Below, piece by piece: positions 51,331 to 62,937 of a DNA stretch of 64,000 bases (its first letter is position 1; each line of letters opens with the position of its first letter). The notes beneath the pieces were generated by a model. It saw only the letters and a program-made list of their open reading frames with translations, searched no databases and was not told the origin of the DNA. The stretch is from positions 7,620,406 to 7,684,405 of the forward strand of contig NW_024609836.1 in NCBI RefSeq assembly GCF_016920785.2. Direction: 5' to 3'. The translations under genes were made by a program, and so were the position numbers. The DNA comes from Ixodes scapularis. Lineage: Eukaryota; Arthropoda; Arachnida; Ixodida; Ixodidae.

Positions 51331-52636
51331 CGGTCACGTGACAAGAAAAATCACATAAACAGACATTGTTTTGGCACTTCACCCAGAGATTTTTTATTAC
51401 TTCTTTTCTTCTGCCTTTTTTTTTCCCCCTTTTTTTCGGTTTACGCTCCCTTTCGCAAAACTCTTTGCACCTATTTCGCGCTACTTTGGCGTTAGCCAAA
51501 TTATTTTATTTATGGCAGGGAATTCTGCCGTACGTATCTTACGTTACTATAACCAACCCTGGCTTGCAATTCGCATAGAGAATTTCGTGCGGCAACCAGT
51601 TTGGGAATGACGAGGCCAAATTTGAGTTATAATTTTTTTTTTTTTTTGAGGTATAAGCATAATTTCGGCCTCGTTATCCGTCGGTCTCTATGATTGGCTC
51701 TTCAAGTAACTTTTGGGAAGGTAGACGACGGGCATTTTTAGAAAGCACGTGTGTCGACGAGAGTGAACATTGCTGAAGCGCCTCCAGTGTGATTTTGGAC
51801 GTAAATAACTGGAGGCCCCGGGCAAGCCACCCTATGTAGTAAAGAATCTACCTTTCCTGTTTCATAGAGAGCTATGAAAGCCAGAAGGGACGAATTCCAG
51901 CCGAGTCAAACTACCGGCTTGCAAACGTAAACGTGTTGATAATAGCGCAAAGGAGTTTGTATGACTCTCTCTGGCGGGTGTGCAGAGGGTAAAGGCACGG
52001 AAGTTATATACGCTTTTGCCTATTCACCTCCCGAACGGTTGGGTATTGGCTGCAGAGATCTATTTCGCTTTGTTTTATTACCGGGATTATATCTTGATTT
52101 CTGTGTTCCTAATTTCACAGAGAGAACGAAATCGCTTTTCTCGTGTGGTGTCACGGTGAGGAGACAGAAATCAGTGTACCGAAATTCAACGCTTGTGCTC
52201 GTTCTATAGCGCTTCTAAAAACCGTGCGATCACGGCTGTGCAACTTTAAGATTGTATAAGCTGCCATTACTTGTACTCGTATTGTATCGTGAGGGAACGA
52301 CTATGACTGGGTAAACAGGAATAGGGAGAATGGGTGCGTGTGATTTGTTGAAGTTCGAATCAACAAATCGAGCTTCAACTAATGCGATAGCATTGCACTC
52401 ATCCAACCAGGTATATGAGTTTTCAGATGGAGTATTCGCGTCCCCAGCTCGACGCTCGCCCTTCCGCGGCGGAAACGGTAAGCGCTCTAGTGAGGGTCCC
52501 CCGATTCTTCTGCTCAGCGGGCATGGTGGAACTGCTCGCGATCATGGCTTTCGAATTGTCATTTCTGAATGCAAACAATACTCTTCACTGTCCCAACGTA
52601 GTGCTGAAGCCGGTGTGGGATTGTACCTTACTGGAG
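51331..52636. other. Intergenic, no gene recognised
   Basis: T-rich tracts, and an inverted GACGAGGCC / GGCCTCGTT pair near 51,608 and 51,666. No coding signal. Confidence 0.4.
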
Positions 52637-52837
52637 AGTTTTAGTATTGCGCGTAGAAGCAAACGCAAGCGGTGTGTGGTTGCGTTAGAGTTGCGTGCCC
52701 CACGTTGTGTGTGCGCCTCATCACCATGCGCCATCCAAGACCGCAGTTTTGGATTCCGCGCACGCGCAGTGAGGAACACGCAAAGCTAGCGTAAACACAC
52801 AGCGCTTGCGTTCGCTCGTATACGCAATACTAAAACT
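52637..52837. mobile_element. MITE, 201 bp with ~65-bp terminal inverted repeats
   Basis: Starts AGTTTTAGTATTGCG and ends with its exact complement. The arms remain similar for ~65 bp (AACGCAAGCG, GTGTGTG blocks). Flanks share only TACT, so the target duplication is uncertain. No ORF. Non-autonomous DNA transposon by structure. Confidence 0.75.
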
Positions 52838-54789
52838 TACTACTGTTTGACCGGCTTCCAACGCCAACGAAAGACGTGGTGATGCAGTGAACAGAGGTGC
52901 AAGCAGGTCGTTCGTTCGAACTGTAAAGGCTGAGATTGTCAAGACGACGGAGCGTAAAAATGAAAGTACCTAAACGTTATGAAAAAACTTGTAATTAAAA
53001 AAACTTCATTTATTTTTTGGGGGACATTTTGTCTAGATGAATATTGGCGCCGATTTTGAACTTTTGCCCATTGTCAAAAGTCGCGACTTTGATAGCAAAA
53101 TATACTTCACCCACAATTAATGTAATTTTACACGGATTTTCTACATTAGCTAGAATGTTTTCATTGATTTCAGACTACCTTTATTTTATTACTTAATAAT
53201 TAAAAATGCTACAATTCGCACCAGTGACGATTATTAGCACACTTTTGATTGTTACATGTGTTCGCGCGTTTGAAATTAGTTCATAAGCAACAATTATATT
53301 AAAGCTTGAAAAATTACGTTTTAAGATATCTGAAGTTTAATAATATTATTAATACAAATCACGGCAATTTATGCCAAGATCACAAAAAAACGCCATTTAA
53401 CCACAATAGTCTTTGCAGAAAGGTATATTTCTTTTAGCATATGAAAAAAACTCTGACATCGTTATCAAGATAGACAAACAGTCAAACACTGGATGGAATA
53501 TAAAGTCATATGCGTAACGCGTTGCTATAAAAACGCACACACACATTTCAGCTATCTGACATTGATTCGATCTTTGGGTGGTTGCAGTGAGGACAGCGTT
53601 TGTTACTTTATACGTTTTGTGGACGTATTGTAAAAATTGGAATTATTCTCTTATTCTTGTGCTGAGAATAATGTTAAACTAATTAATCATCTAGATACCC
53701 AAAAAAACAGTTAAATTGCCCGCAGTTCATAATTTCCCATGACAATTATCTGAGCGAGAAAAGGCAGCGAGGACGCGCAAATATATGCACTGATGCTTTT
53801 CGCGAACAGACGTTTCTAACCAAGACGTTGTTCGCGAAGTTTTCGCGAACGTCTCTAACCAAGTAATTACGATGTGAGACACATCTGGAGTTATGAAAGA
53901 ATCCGAAATTAAGAACTATATCGAGAAATTAAATCCAAAATAGAGGTTAGTTTCCGTTTAGCTCCAGAATTAAAATGCGCATCCTTGCGTAAATATTGCA
54001 CTAAACACCGTTCTTGTTTTTCAGGGTAAAAAGGTGACCTGCGCTCATAACAGCCTAGCTTCCTCGTATCGCCAGAAATAATTTGTGTCGGTCAGTGAAG
54101 CCAACACACTGGACAGGCTTAACAGCGGCACGCATCTCCGACCCTCACTATAACCGCCATCTTAGAAAATGAGTGGCGCCAGAACGGTATATACCTTCCA
54201 AGTGTGTGATTCGTATTCTGCCAGTGGTACCTCAGCTAGATTAAATAACAGAATCCACGTTGAAAAAAAAAAGTTTACGGTGACTCGATTCACACCCGCG
54301 CCGAATCACGTTTCACGTAAGCGTAATCTTGGGTTCGATACCCGACGAGGGGTCTTCAATCATAAAAATATTTTGATTACGATTATTTGCAGTCCTAAAA
54401 ATTTGAAAGTCAAGCAGTGAAGACAATGGTGTTCTTATAAATATTATAAACATTTTATTTTACACTGTTTGAATACGCTGCCGTCGTTATGTCCTTCAAT
54501 TACTGGCTAGCTTGTGGCGGACAGGGAGGTCTTGCAGGACCATATGATAGGACCTACACTAAACCTGCCGCGCTTCGAAAAATGCTAGTCCAATGCATGA
54601 AAGCTTGTTCAAGGCGGACGGAGCGTTGCGCATCCGGCAAAGCGCATTCGGTCGCTGCCCGCGGCGTTTTTTTAATTTTTTTTTTCTTCTCATTTTTCGA
54701 GCAGGGAAATAATTTTTAGTCAAGCAGCAGGCTCCCTTTTCGGCGGGTTAAGCCGGATTAACGGAGGCGTCTCCTAATCCATTCTCCGT
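52838..54789. other. AT-rich intergenic DNA
   Basis: No gene recognised. A short palindromic TTCGCGAAC cluster lies at about 53,795-53,850. An isolated B-box-like GGTTCGATACC at 54332 lacks an A box. Confidence 0.4.
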
Positions 54790-54812
54790 GTTGGCTCCTC
54801 GGGGGAGCCAAC
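54790..54812. repeat. Perfect 9-bp hairpin in a GC-rich block
   Basis: GTTGGCTCC and GGAGCCAAC around a 5-nt loop, within a GC-rich segment (54,730-54,910) with further short inverted repeats. Possibly part of an unrecognised transposon end. Confidence 0.5.
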
Positions 54813-54919
54813 GTACGGCGGCCTCGGCTTAGGCCCCGCCAACGCTCGCAGCAGGGCGAACATGGGTGGTTACGCCCTTCCCCCCGCGGTGCTCGGGGCC
54901 GGAGAACTCCAAAAAAACG

Positions 54920-55485
54920 CGGCGGTGGCGCCCTCTACTAGCATCCACAGAGAGAATAACATCTTTGGCGGGCATGTTTTAAGAAAGCTAGTTCTTTGCA
55001 TAAAAACAAACGGAAATAAACTCTTTGTGTATGAACCTTTATTGGAGATTGGTACAAAACGGCAGGCACGGGATGGCTTTTAAAGAATTTGTTTACAAGC
55101 TTTTGCGGCATAATTACTATTGTTTTTATACAACCTCGACTCACCGGAGATATGAGGTAGGGCGTCCAGAGTAGGGTGCGTGCTGACTTCTGTGTGCATT
55201 CACGGTACGTCCGGAGGGGAGACGAGGGTTGGCAACCTTCAGATTGGTTCGCTAAGTTATGTTTTTTCGTTACCTCCGTCCCTGGACATTTGTAGCGTAC
55301 ATGTTCCTATTGTATACCGGTGTGATTTACGTCTTGCAGTTTACAGTGTCAATAAACTTTTCTTGAAACCCTGTTACCTAGTCTGTGTCGGCTACGATAT
55401 TGCCGATGAAAGCCAAAATGGAAGAGTAGCAGTAGACGCTATCGAATGCGATCCTCTGAGCCAGTTCAAACAGTTGTGCTGTTTT
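54920..55485. other. Intergenic, no gene recognised
   Basis: Unique-looking sequence with short open frames only. Confidence 0.35.
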
Positions 55486-56310
55486 CTAACTGTTTTCTAA
55501 GTGGTTGCGGTGGGAGAAATGGCACAGTTGGGATCGCCGATATTTAGGTTTCAACGTACAGATGGAATGTTCCATGGCAGTATACTGAGTGCTATTATCG
55601 TTGGCTGTACTGCTGTTCCGCTGTAAGGTGCCGGCAATAGTTACCAAAAGGCTGCCCGACTGTTTCCTAATGTTGCGAGACATGTGAGGAACACCCGCAA
55701 AACTATGCCACGCAGCTGTGGCATGACAGACTAGCAACAAAAGCAAGACATTGTTGCCCCGATAATGGGGAAGCACTGTCGCGAGGAGCGCTGCCTGGTC
55801 ATGCAGTGCAAATGTTGAGAAGATGCATGCGGCAACAGTTGGCAAAAAATGATGTTCAGCTACAGTCCAGTTGTGGCACGCAACGTCTGCCGAATAGGTT
55901 TGAGCAACAGTCAACCAACAGTGGTGTCCAGTGTTTTCGCAACAATTCCTCGACAATCTATTCCAACCTAGCGCGAAACTGTTCTGTCGTACGGTTGGAA
56001 CACTTTTGGAAAGCAATGTTTGGCGACTGCATTCTGGCACTGTAAACGCAAACTGTTTTTGAACCCGCCACGGGAACAGTTTAGCAACATCAGGACAGCA
56101 CATATTTTGCTAGGTAAAAGCAATGCTTCGGTTACTGTTGCGAGCATGAAACAATCAACGGTTGACCGACATAGTTGCCGCAGTGCTTTAGCAGCGGACA
56201 CTTCTGCAGTGTTATGACTGTTGCTACAACATTGTTGCGCGATTGCAAAAAAACTGTTTTTTGTTGCGAAACTTTGTTGCGCCGACTGTCTGCACAACAT
56301 AAATTGTTAC
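55486..56310. repeat. Degenerate repeat region enriched in ACTGTTGC / GCAACAGT
   Basis: The motif and near variants (TGTTGCG, CAACAGT, AACTGTTTT) recur in both orientations every few tens of bases. A 205-codon minus-strand frame here lacks any recognisable domain and probably reflects this repeat composition. Confidence 0.45.
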
Positions 56311-56382
56311 CTGGGTAAACAGATCATCGAATCGCCTTTCGAGGTTTTCGTTGTCTGTATGTTAGTATCTGTTTGTGTTCGG

Positions 56383-57930
56383 CTAGCAGGTAGGGAAGAC
56401 AATGGCGCTACTTTCCCAGGATTCAGTTACTTTACTCGAGACGTGGTCGAGGGCCGTTAGGCACGAATCCTCGCAGGCCAATTCATTGGTACGGGCAGCT
56501 CCGGTAGGCATGGTCGGCCTCATGCAGTGGTAGCAGAGTGGTTTTTTGTCGGCCATTCGCAACACCTCCATTTTCCTCGGTGTACTTTGTTCAGGGCAGA
56601 CCTGCACCCGATGTCGAGAATGCTTCGGCCTTGGGGTGTCTCGATGAATTGGCATTGAATACTAACGGGTAGCCGGTGGCGGACGTCGTGACTTTGTGGC
56701 ATAAGTCGCCCTCGGTTCGTCAGATGCCGCTTCGCTCGAACACGTCTCCAGCTGAAATGCCTGTCGAACTTGTTCCGAGACAATCTCGGCAATCAAAATA
56801 AAAGCTGGGCAACTGATGGCAGGAAGCATCTTCATGATCTCCCCCCGGAAAACGTCGCGGATGATGCTGTGGATGCCTGGGAGGCTGGTGTCGAAGTTGC
56901 AGCTGGACGACTCTAGTGTCGAGATGCTAGCGAGCTGTTTATCGTGACAGGCTCGGGCCTGCAGTGTATATTTAATCTTGGAAGCCTCGGTGCTCTGAGA
57001 CAACCCTGAGGCTGGGGAAAACAAGAAGGGCGAACACGACGAAATTTATTTCGTTGTGTTTGTCCTTCTTGTTTTCCCCAGTTTCAGGGTTGTCTTAAAT
57101 CATGAGCGTAAACCAGCTCGCCTGCGCCCTATCACTCATTTCAGTAAGCCTCAGTTATATGAACCCTTCGACTGCTGTCGTGGGGTTGCGGACAAGGCTG
57201 CCGAAGGTATTGTTCCTCACATGAAGGACATGGGTTTCTTAGCTTCTTGTCTTCTGTAGCATCAGGATTGGTGTGGGTGCTCGATCAGGCGCAAAACATC
57301 CTCCACGAAGGTGGTGAAGCTCTCGTTGGCGCCGTGTCCTAGACAGAATCAGGAATTCGGCTCTCTCTCGTGAATGGTGGCTGATGAACATGCACTTCAG
57401 CTCAATCTTGCAAACTTCCCCCGACGTTAAGGAGGATAGGTTCTGCACAAGCTGGTTGTCTGTCCACCCACTGGGGCGGGCGATGCGGTAATATCGTTCA
57501 ATCCAGCCCTCGACGTCTTCATACACCTTTATTGAAAGGGCGTCGGAGTGTGAGGTGCGACGGGCATGCAAACAGTGGTGGGAGCGGACACGCTTTTTGT
57601 TGCTACAGGTTTGTCACTGTTGGCTTATTCAGCTTCGGTTTTTCTGGCAAAAAAAAAAAACGAATTCCGTTGGTTCTTGCTGGTAGCAACGACTGGCTCA
57701 TATTTCAGGTTCTTCATGGAGTATTTCCGAGGTTCGTCCTTTTGGTACTCGCTCGTCTTGCAGTTTTTCTGCCGGGCTCGGGTTAGGACTTGGTTCACGG
57801 ATCACCGGGCGTTTAAGACACGAGAGAGTCCGCCGCCCGTGTCCCGTTTTCGGGAAACTCGGCTGAGGAGCCGCCAGGGTGCACACAGAGTGAAGGGCTA
57901 TGGGTAAAGTACCCAGCACTTCCACCAGAA
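56383..57930 (-). pseudogene. Ty3/gypsy gag remnant with leader
   Basis: Minus-strand segments in shifting frames carry a gag-like capsid segment (EDVEGWIERYYRIAR, GWTDNQLVQNLS), an ESFTTFVEDVLRL segment, a Gln/Glu-rich region (EIVSEQVRQAFQL) and a CYHC start of a zinc knuckle near 56,540 whose remaining ligands lie in another frame. The 57,880-57,930 leader (GGTGGAAGTGCTGGGTACTT on the minus strand) resembles the region before gag in gypsy elements. Several frameshifts and a hairpin insertion at 56,998-57,095 make it non-functional. No pol or LTR is attached. Confidence 0.6.
56998..57095. repeat. 48-bp inverted repeat with 2-nt loop
   Basis: Arms 56998-57045 and 57048-57095 are complementary except for five positions, all G opposite T, so a plus-strand RNA would pair throughout with G-U wobbles. 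Confidence 0.85.
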
Positions 57931-58148
57931 CATAGGATGACAGCTGAGCACGGCCTGGAACTTTCCAGAATAGTAAATATTGATAGAGAATAGGATTGGA
58001 GCAAGCATCTGTTACAATATAACAAAATTGAAAGAAGGGAGTCTATCCTGACCACTAAAGAAGCTGCACTGCTTTAGTGGCATTCTGCCCGAATAAATCC
58101 TTTCATTCGGGGTCTGGCGACTGCCGTGGACGAATTGAACTGAAATGG

Positions 58149-58973
58149 ATGTGGGACCGCTTTTCTGGTAATGAGCCGCTGCAGACTGTCGTTGCGAAGT
58201 GGCGTGAACGGGTGGACTGGGTAGGTAGCACGCGCGATGAAATGTCCATACAGCTTGACATTCGCGTAGCGAGTGTTAATGAAATTTGTGCCGACGGAAC
58301 GTGCGACAGACAAGCGGAATCAATACCAACTGCAACAGCTTTGCTCCTTGAAAGTGCACGTCTACGCCAGAACAATTTAGATAACAGGACAACATCACCT
58401 AAAGCACGGGACAGGAACTACCAGTTTGAAGGCAGCTCTCTGGGGCGTCGCACAACCAAAGTAAGCCTTCGACCATTTGAACCAAGCGGCACCGGGATTG
58501 CACACCGCCAAGCACGACTCCCGCCATTTTGTGTCGCTAAACTCTGTATCCAAATATATTGCACAGGCATCACTGCAGGCCTCAAAGATTTCGATGGTCA
58601 ACGAGAGCACAGAAACGTCGACTTAAAATTTATCCTAGCGGTATCCGAATCAATCCAAGGTCCGAGCAACGTAGGACCGATTTTTTCTCTCGTGGCAATA
58701 TCCCCGTCGGTCACCAGCGAAATGCACACCGTTCCTCCTTATTTTCATGTTATACCTACGTCAGACACCACGCTGAACTCTGAAGTCACTTTCGACCGGG
58801 CTCATATGACGGCTTGCGCGTCTGAAATCAACTCGCCGACTCGAGCTGCAGCGAACAAAGCATCCGATAATCTCCGGCCCAGCTGGGGCCAGCCGCTGTC
58901 TGGGCGCTGCCATCTTTCCTGTGACGTCTCGCATTTGGTTGGGTGTAGCCCGAAACAACCCATTCCCGTTTGA
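58149..58973 (+). CDS. Unrecognised ORF of ~274 codons
   Basis: Longest non-LINE frame in the right half. The first ATG is at 58149 (MWDRFSGNEPLQ), and the frame is open from a GTG at 58077. I recognise no domain, signal peptide or membrane segment. The N-terminal third is Arg/Asp-rich (KWRERVDWVGSTRDE), and the C-terminus runs into the CCCGTTT minisatellite, which supplies the stop. No splice sites or poly(A) signal support it. It may be an old transposon ORF, a real exon, or chance. Its length makes chance less likely but not excluded. Confidence 0.3.
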   Translation: MWDRFSGNEPLQTVVAKWRERVDWVGSTRDEMSIQLDIRVASVNEICADGTCDRQAESIPTATALLLESARLRQNNLDNRTTSPKARDRNYQFEGSSLGRRTTKVSLRPFEPSGTGIAHRQARLPPFCVAKLCIQIYCTGITAGLKDFDGQREHRNVDLKFILAVSESIQGPSNVGPIFSLVAISPSVTSEMHTVPPYFHVIPTSDTTLNSEVTFDRAHMTACASEINSPTRAAANKASDNLRPSWGQPLSGRCHLSCDVSHLVGCSPKQPIPV

Positions 58974-59105
58974 ACCCGTCCCGTTTCGACCAATTCCCGA
59001 AACGACCTTCCCGTTTGAAGCCGTCCCGTTTCGACCCATTCCCGTTTGAACCTACCCCGTTTCAACCCGTTCCCGAAACGCCCTTCATATTTGAACCCGC
59101 CGTAG
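58950..59105. repeat. Minisatellite (CCCGTTTCGACCC-type), plus orientation
   Basis: About nine imperfect 15-16-bp units, CCCGTTTGAACCC / CCCGTTTCGACCC alternating with CCCGAAACGACC, in a ~30-bp higher-order pattern. Confidence 0.85.
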
Positions 59106-60440
59106 CCAAGGCATATTTTACGTTTGAATTCGTCCCTTTTGGCCCAGTTAATTGGTATAAAACCCCGCGCATCTCAACCTCTTCGCATAAAGTGTCCATC
59201 CTTCTAATCCTGGTTTGCGCAGTTTTTCTGCTTAAGAATATGTCCCGAAATCATGTTAATGCAATTAATACAAAGGTGCAGGCGAGCAATTCAGTTATGT
59301 TGAGAAATATTTGTGCTTGTAAACGTATTATTAAAATATGCAATACTTTCAGACAAGCTTCAAGGAAATATATTTCTACTTGAACCACTTAAAATATTTC
59401 TTTTAAGATGGTCCCCAAAATGTGTAATTACGAAATGGACTATGTACACTGCGCGACAACGTTACCACGAACACGATCTTGGCAATTTTTCAAATTTTAC
59501 TTCAAAATGCTATTAGAAGGTGTCACATTTTACCGCTTAGGTTAGTGGCCCAGATGAGCGCTTTCAAACACCCTAGTAATATTGATAGCAGTCTTCTGAT
59601 TTTTTTGTAGACAAACAGCTAAAACCAACAATCACTTGTTCGCGCTAACGGTTTCGCGCTCTGTACAATAACAGGGAGCTTTCGTAGACCGTTTTCGAAG
59701 TCACGCGACGCTCCTTCGCAACCCGCTACGATACCCAGAACTCTACAGTAGAGGCCACCGGCGCGCAGGTGCAGTAGCGGCTTCTTCGTTGCGGAGGGCT
59801 TAGCGAAAGGGGAAACGCGGTCTACGAAAGCACCTAATGAAGTCTTAGAGTAACTCAGGCAAACACTTTGAGTAAGCAAAGATTAGCGTTGCCTAAGTTT
59901 TTATATCGCGACGCTACTTTTAGGTTACCCCAAGCGCTTACGTATGTTATTCTAAAACTTCCTTATAGTGAACAGGATACTTTTTTAAAAGTGATAAATC
60001 AGACAGGCTGACGGGCATATGATTGCGACTTCATTTTTTTACAAGTTCAAGCACAGAACCGTCGCGTATACAGCCGAAAATCATAAACCACAAAATGCAG
60101 TCGCCTTGGTTGAGGAAGTTGAGAAGGAAAATCGCGCCATCAGAAAGGCGGCACTCCAATTGTGATAGTTCGCGGCGTTCACCAGGCCCGCACGGCACCA
60201 CCATTTGCAAGCTGCTGCAGCGATATCCTTCTCAAGGATCATATCATTTGCAGGTCAATGAAGTTGTAAATGTTCGAGTGAGCCCTCCCTGACACAGCGT
60301 TTATCTTACGGTGCCATGTCTCCGAGGTTGTTTCGGGAGAGGGAGAAGTGATGGGGGGGGGGGGGGGGGAGCAAGGAGAACAGACACTGGACACTTGAAC
60401 CTAATTAACTGTTAACGAACAATACAAACTAACCGAACGA
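59106..60440. other. Segment between inverted minisatellites, nothing coding recognised
   Basis: AT-rich to average DNA, with a poly-G run at about 60,354-60,370. Together with the flanking arrays it could form the interior of a foldback-type element. Confidence 0.35.
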
Positions 60441-60610
60441 TGGCCGAAGCGGGAAGGTTGTTTCGCGAAAGGGCGAAATGGGAAAGGATGAAACAGGAAG
60501 GTCGTTTTGAGACGGGTCGAAACGGGAAAGGATGAAACGGGAAGGTCGTTTAGAGACGGGTCGAAACGGGAAGGTTGTTTTGGGAATGGGTCGAAACGGG
60601 AACCACCCAT
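60441..60610. repeat. Minisatellite (GGGTCGAAACGGG-type), inverted partner of 58,950
   Basis: Units GGGTCGAAACGGGAAGG and GATGAAACGGGAAGGTCGTTT, reverse-complementary to the left array. Confidence 0.85.
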
Positions 60611-61497
60611 TCGGTTTGGTCACGTGACGAGTGGTCAGATTTGCGTACAATGGTTGCGGTCTTATGGGGTCACTGTCGAGTACAGACCGGAACCCCGGTT
60701 TATCGCTGTAAGTCCCTCTACCTCGTCGGATGCACATTGTTTAAAATGAGGAGTGATATTATCGTGTTTTTTTTTTGTTTTTTTGTGGTAAACATGATGT
60801 TTGCGCACTACTTGGTGCAAAAAAAAAAAAAGAACATCGTTCAGAAAATTGTTTGTCTCAGTTGCCCGTGGAGGCCTTGACGCTGTTGGCACTGGGAACG
60901 CTATACGCCTAAAGCCCCTCCATCCTGGGAAAAGGGCGCCGTCCATTGTTGTGGAAATGCTCGAGGCACGTGCCACTTCTGGGAAAAACGTGGCGTCTGA
61001 AATCTAGCTCAGTACTGCGCTGTGCCGCCATGATCTTCGACGGCTGCACGTCGTGCATCGACGCACTTTGGGCTACTTTTAAAACCTTAAGGGGCTTTAT
61101 ATCCGCCTTTACCTGCTCGCGTGCCGACACAAACAAGAATCGTTTTCAAATGCGGCTCTTCCTTAGAACTCATCAACTGATAAATCTAGAACGTTGGTTT
61201 CAAGTGCAATGGACAGTTTGGGTTGCTAGGCCAGTGTACCGTGCAACACCGGACAAGTTAGTTTAGCTCAACACTGTAACAAAAAAAGGGTGCAGCCTTT
61301 ACACCCCTTCTCACAAATACGACACCCCAAAACTTCAGTTCGCTGTAAAGCGCACTGACATCAGGCTGACGGCCCCAACTTTTACGAGAGGCTTGATCAC
61401 GGTGCGATATAAGATATAAAATAGCCAAAGTGTACATCAAAGGCTACAGAAAGAAATCACTGAGGTTTTGCAATAGGGAGAAGAAAACCCCAATAAC
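60611..61497. other. Intergenic, no gene recognised
   Basis: Short open frames on both strands without motifs. T- and A-runs at 60,768 and 60,820. Confidence 0.35.
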
Positions 61498-61990
61498 TTT
61501 TTTAGAGCGCAGCTCTTAGGCGCCCGTTTCCGGCTTGAGCGGCGTCGCCGTCGCCGTCGGCGTAACCGCGCGGTGCATTATGGGTAAATTTCCCCGCTAA
61601 ATTTAGCAGAAAAATTTCCCCGCTAAATCTAGCGGAAACATTTCCCCGCTGAATTGAGCGGAAAAATTTCCCCGCTAAACCTAACGGAAAATTTCCCCGC
61701 TAAATCTAGCGGAAATATTTCTCTGCTAAATCTAGCGGAAAAATCTCCCCGCTAAATCTGGCGAAAAAGTTTCCCCGCTAAATCTAGCGGAAAAATTTCC
61801 CCGCTAATTCCAACGGGAAAATTTCTCTGGGGGTCACGTGACACCCTTCAGGTCACGTGATCCCTCGAGGTCACGTGACCCCCCCCTCCCCGAGGTCACG
61901 TGCCCTTGGGAGGGTCACGTGACCTGGGGGATGTCATATGACCTCGGGGGGACACGTGACTCGAGGGGACACGTGACCTTTTGAGTGTGA
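61498..61990. repeat. Palindrome-array element, copy 2 (TAGCGG units and CACGTG units)
   Basis: The same head as 38,291 (61498-61586). It is followed by nine 25-26-bp units TTTCCCCGCTAAATCTAGCGG-like (61587-61822), each palindromic (CCGCTA/TAGCGG), then seven CACGTG boxes and one CATATG within 61,835-61,975, mostly as GGTCACGTGACC. Confidence 0.85.
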
Positions 61991-62201
61991 ATGACAGTTC
62001 GGAGATGCCAACGATCGCTGGCTCGATGATCGTTAAGGGTGCGCGTCTAACTAGGGTATTAGATATTGTCACGAATGACAAATGATGAGGCGACGAAACA
62101 AACTAAGACAAACTAAACGTCTAATGGGGCGAACTTGTGCCTGAAAATAAAAGGAGACAGAAGATAACGAGAGAGCGTCGCTGGTGTTGATAACGGCGTA
62201 A

Positions 62202-62755
62202 AGCGCGAGACACATGCGCGAAAAATCCATCCGATCCGACGTCCGATCCGGCAATGCGACTCCCTGATCCGAAAAACTTGGTCGCTTCAGACGTCGGATC
62301 GGCGATCCGACGTGCGTCCAACGCGCCAGATAGTTTCGCACGGCGGACGGATTGTCGGATGCGTCCAGCCAATGACAGCACAGCTAGCGCGAACGTCACG
62401 ATGACGCACTGAGTCTGGCGGGACGAAGCGAACGGCGAGGGGAAGCCGGAAGCGTGGATCCCGCTGACCCATTCGAGAAATATGGCTTCGGCAAAGAATG
62501 CACGCGCTAACGAGAACGAGCTTCTAACTTCGCTCGTGTGAGCGAAACCGTCAATCTAGGACCAGAGATCTGTGAACGCGGACCTCCGCTGGAGTGCTTG
62601 GATCTCCTGGGCGGAGCCGAACGGATAGTCGTGTCGCATGCAAGTTCGGAAGCGTGTGTCTCAAACTGTCGCGTGCGGCGATTCGGAGCGGCGTTCGTAC
62701 TGTCGGATCGGACGTCGGATCGGACGATTCTGCCGTCCATGTGTCTCGCGCTTTT
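62202..62755. mobile_element. MITE-like element, ~554 bp with CGGATCGGACGT subterminal repeats
   Basis: Inverted ends AAAGCGCGAGACACATG (62202 region and 62739-62755, complement) continue inward to CCGATCCGACGTCCGATCC and its complement. Extra GTCGGATCGG / CCGATCCGAC motifs lie near 62,290-62,320. No transposase ORF. Target duplication not identified. Confidence 0.7.
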
Positions 62756-62937
62756 CAGCAGGATCGAACGCTGAGGCGAGACTGACTGTGGCTCGCCATG
62801 CGGAGCTCCTTATGTACATGCGTGGACTTCTGGAATAATCGGCGTAGGAGGTTCGACGCGCAGAACATTCGGACCTCGAACAAGCAACAGGATTCTCGAA
62901 TTTGCCAGAACACTAAATTGCAGGAATAAACAAAAGA

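Noticed and set aside
54332..54342. tRNA gene suggested by GGTTCGATACC
   Set aside because: No A box or cloverleaf at the required distance, so at most a fragment.
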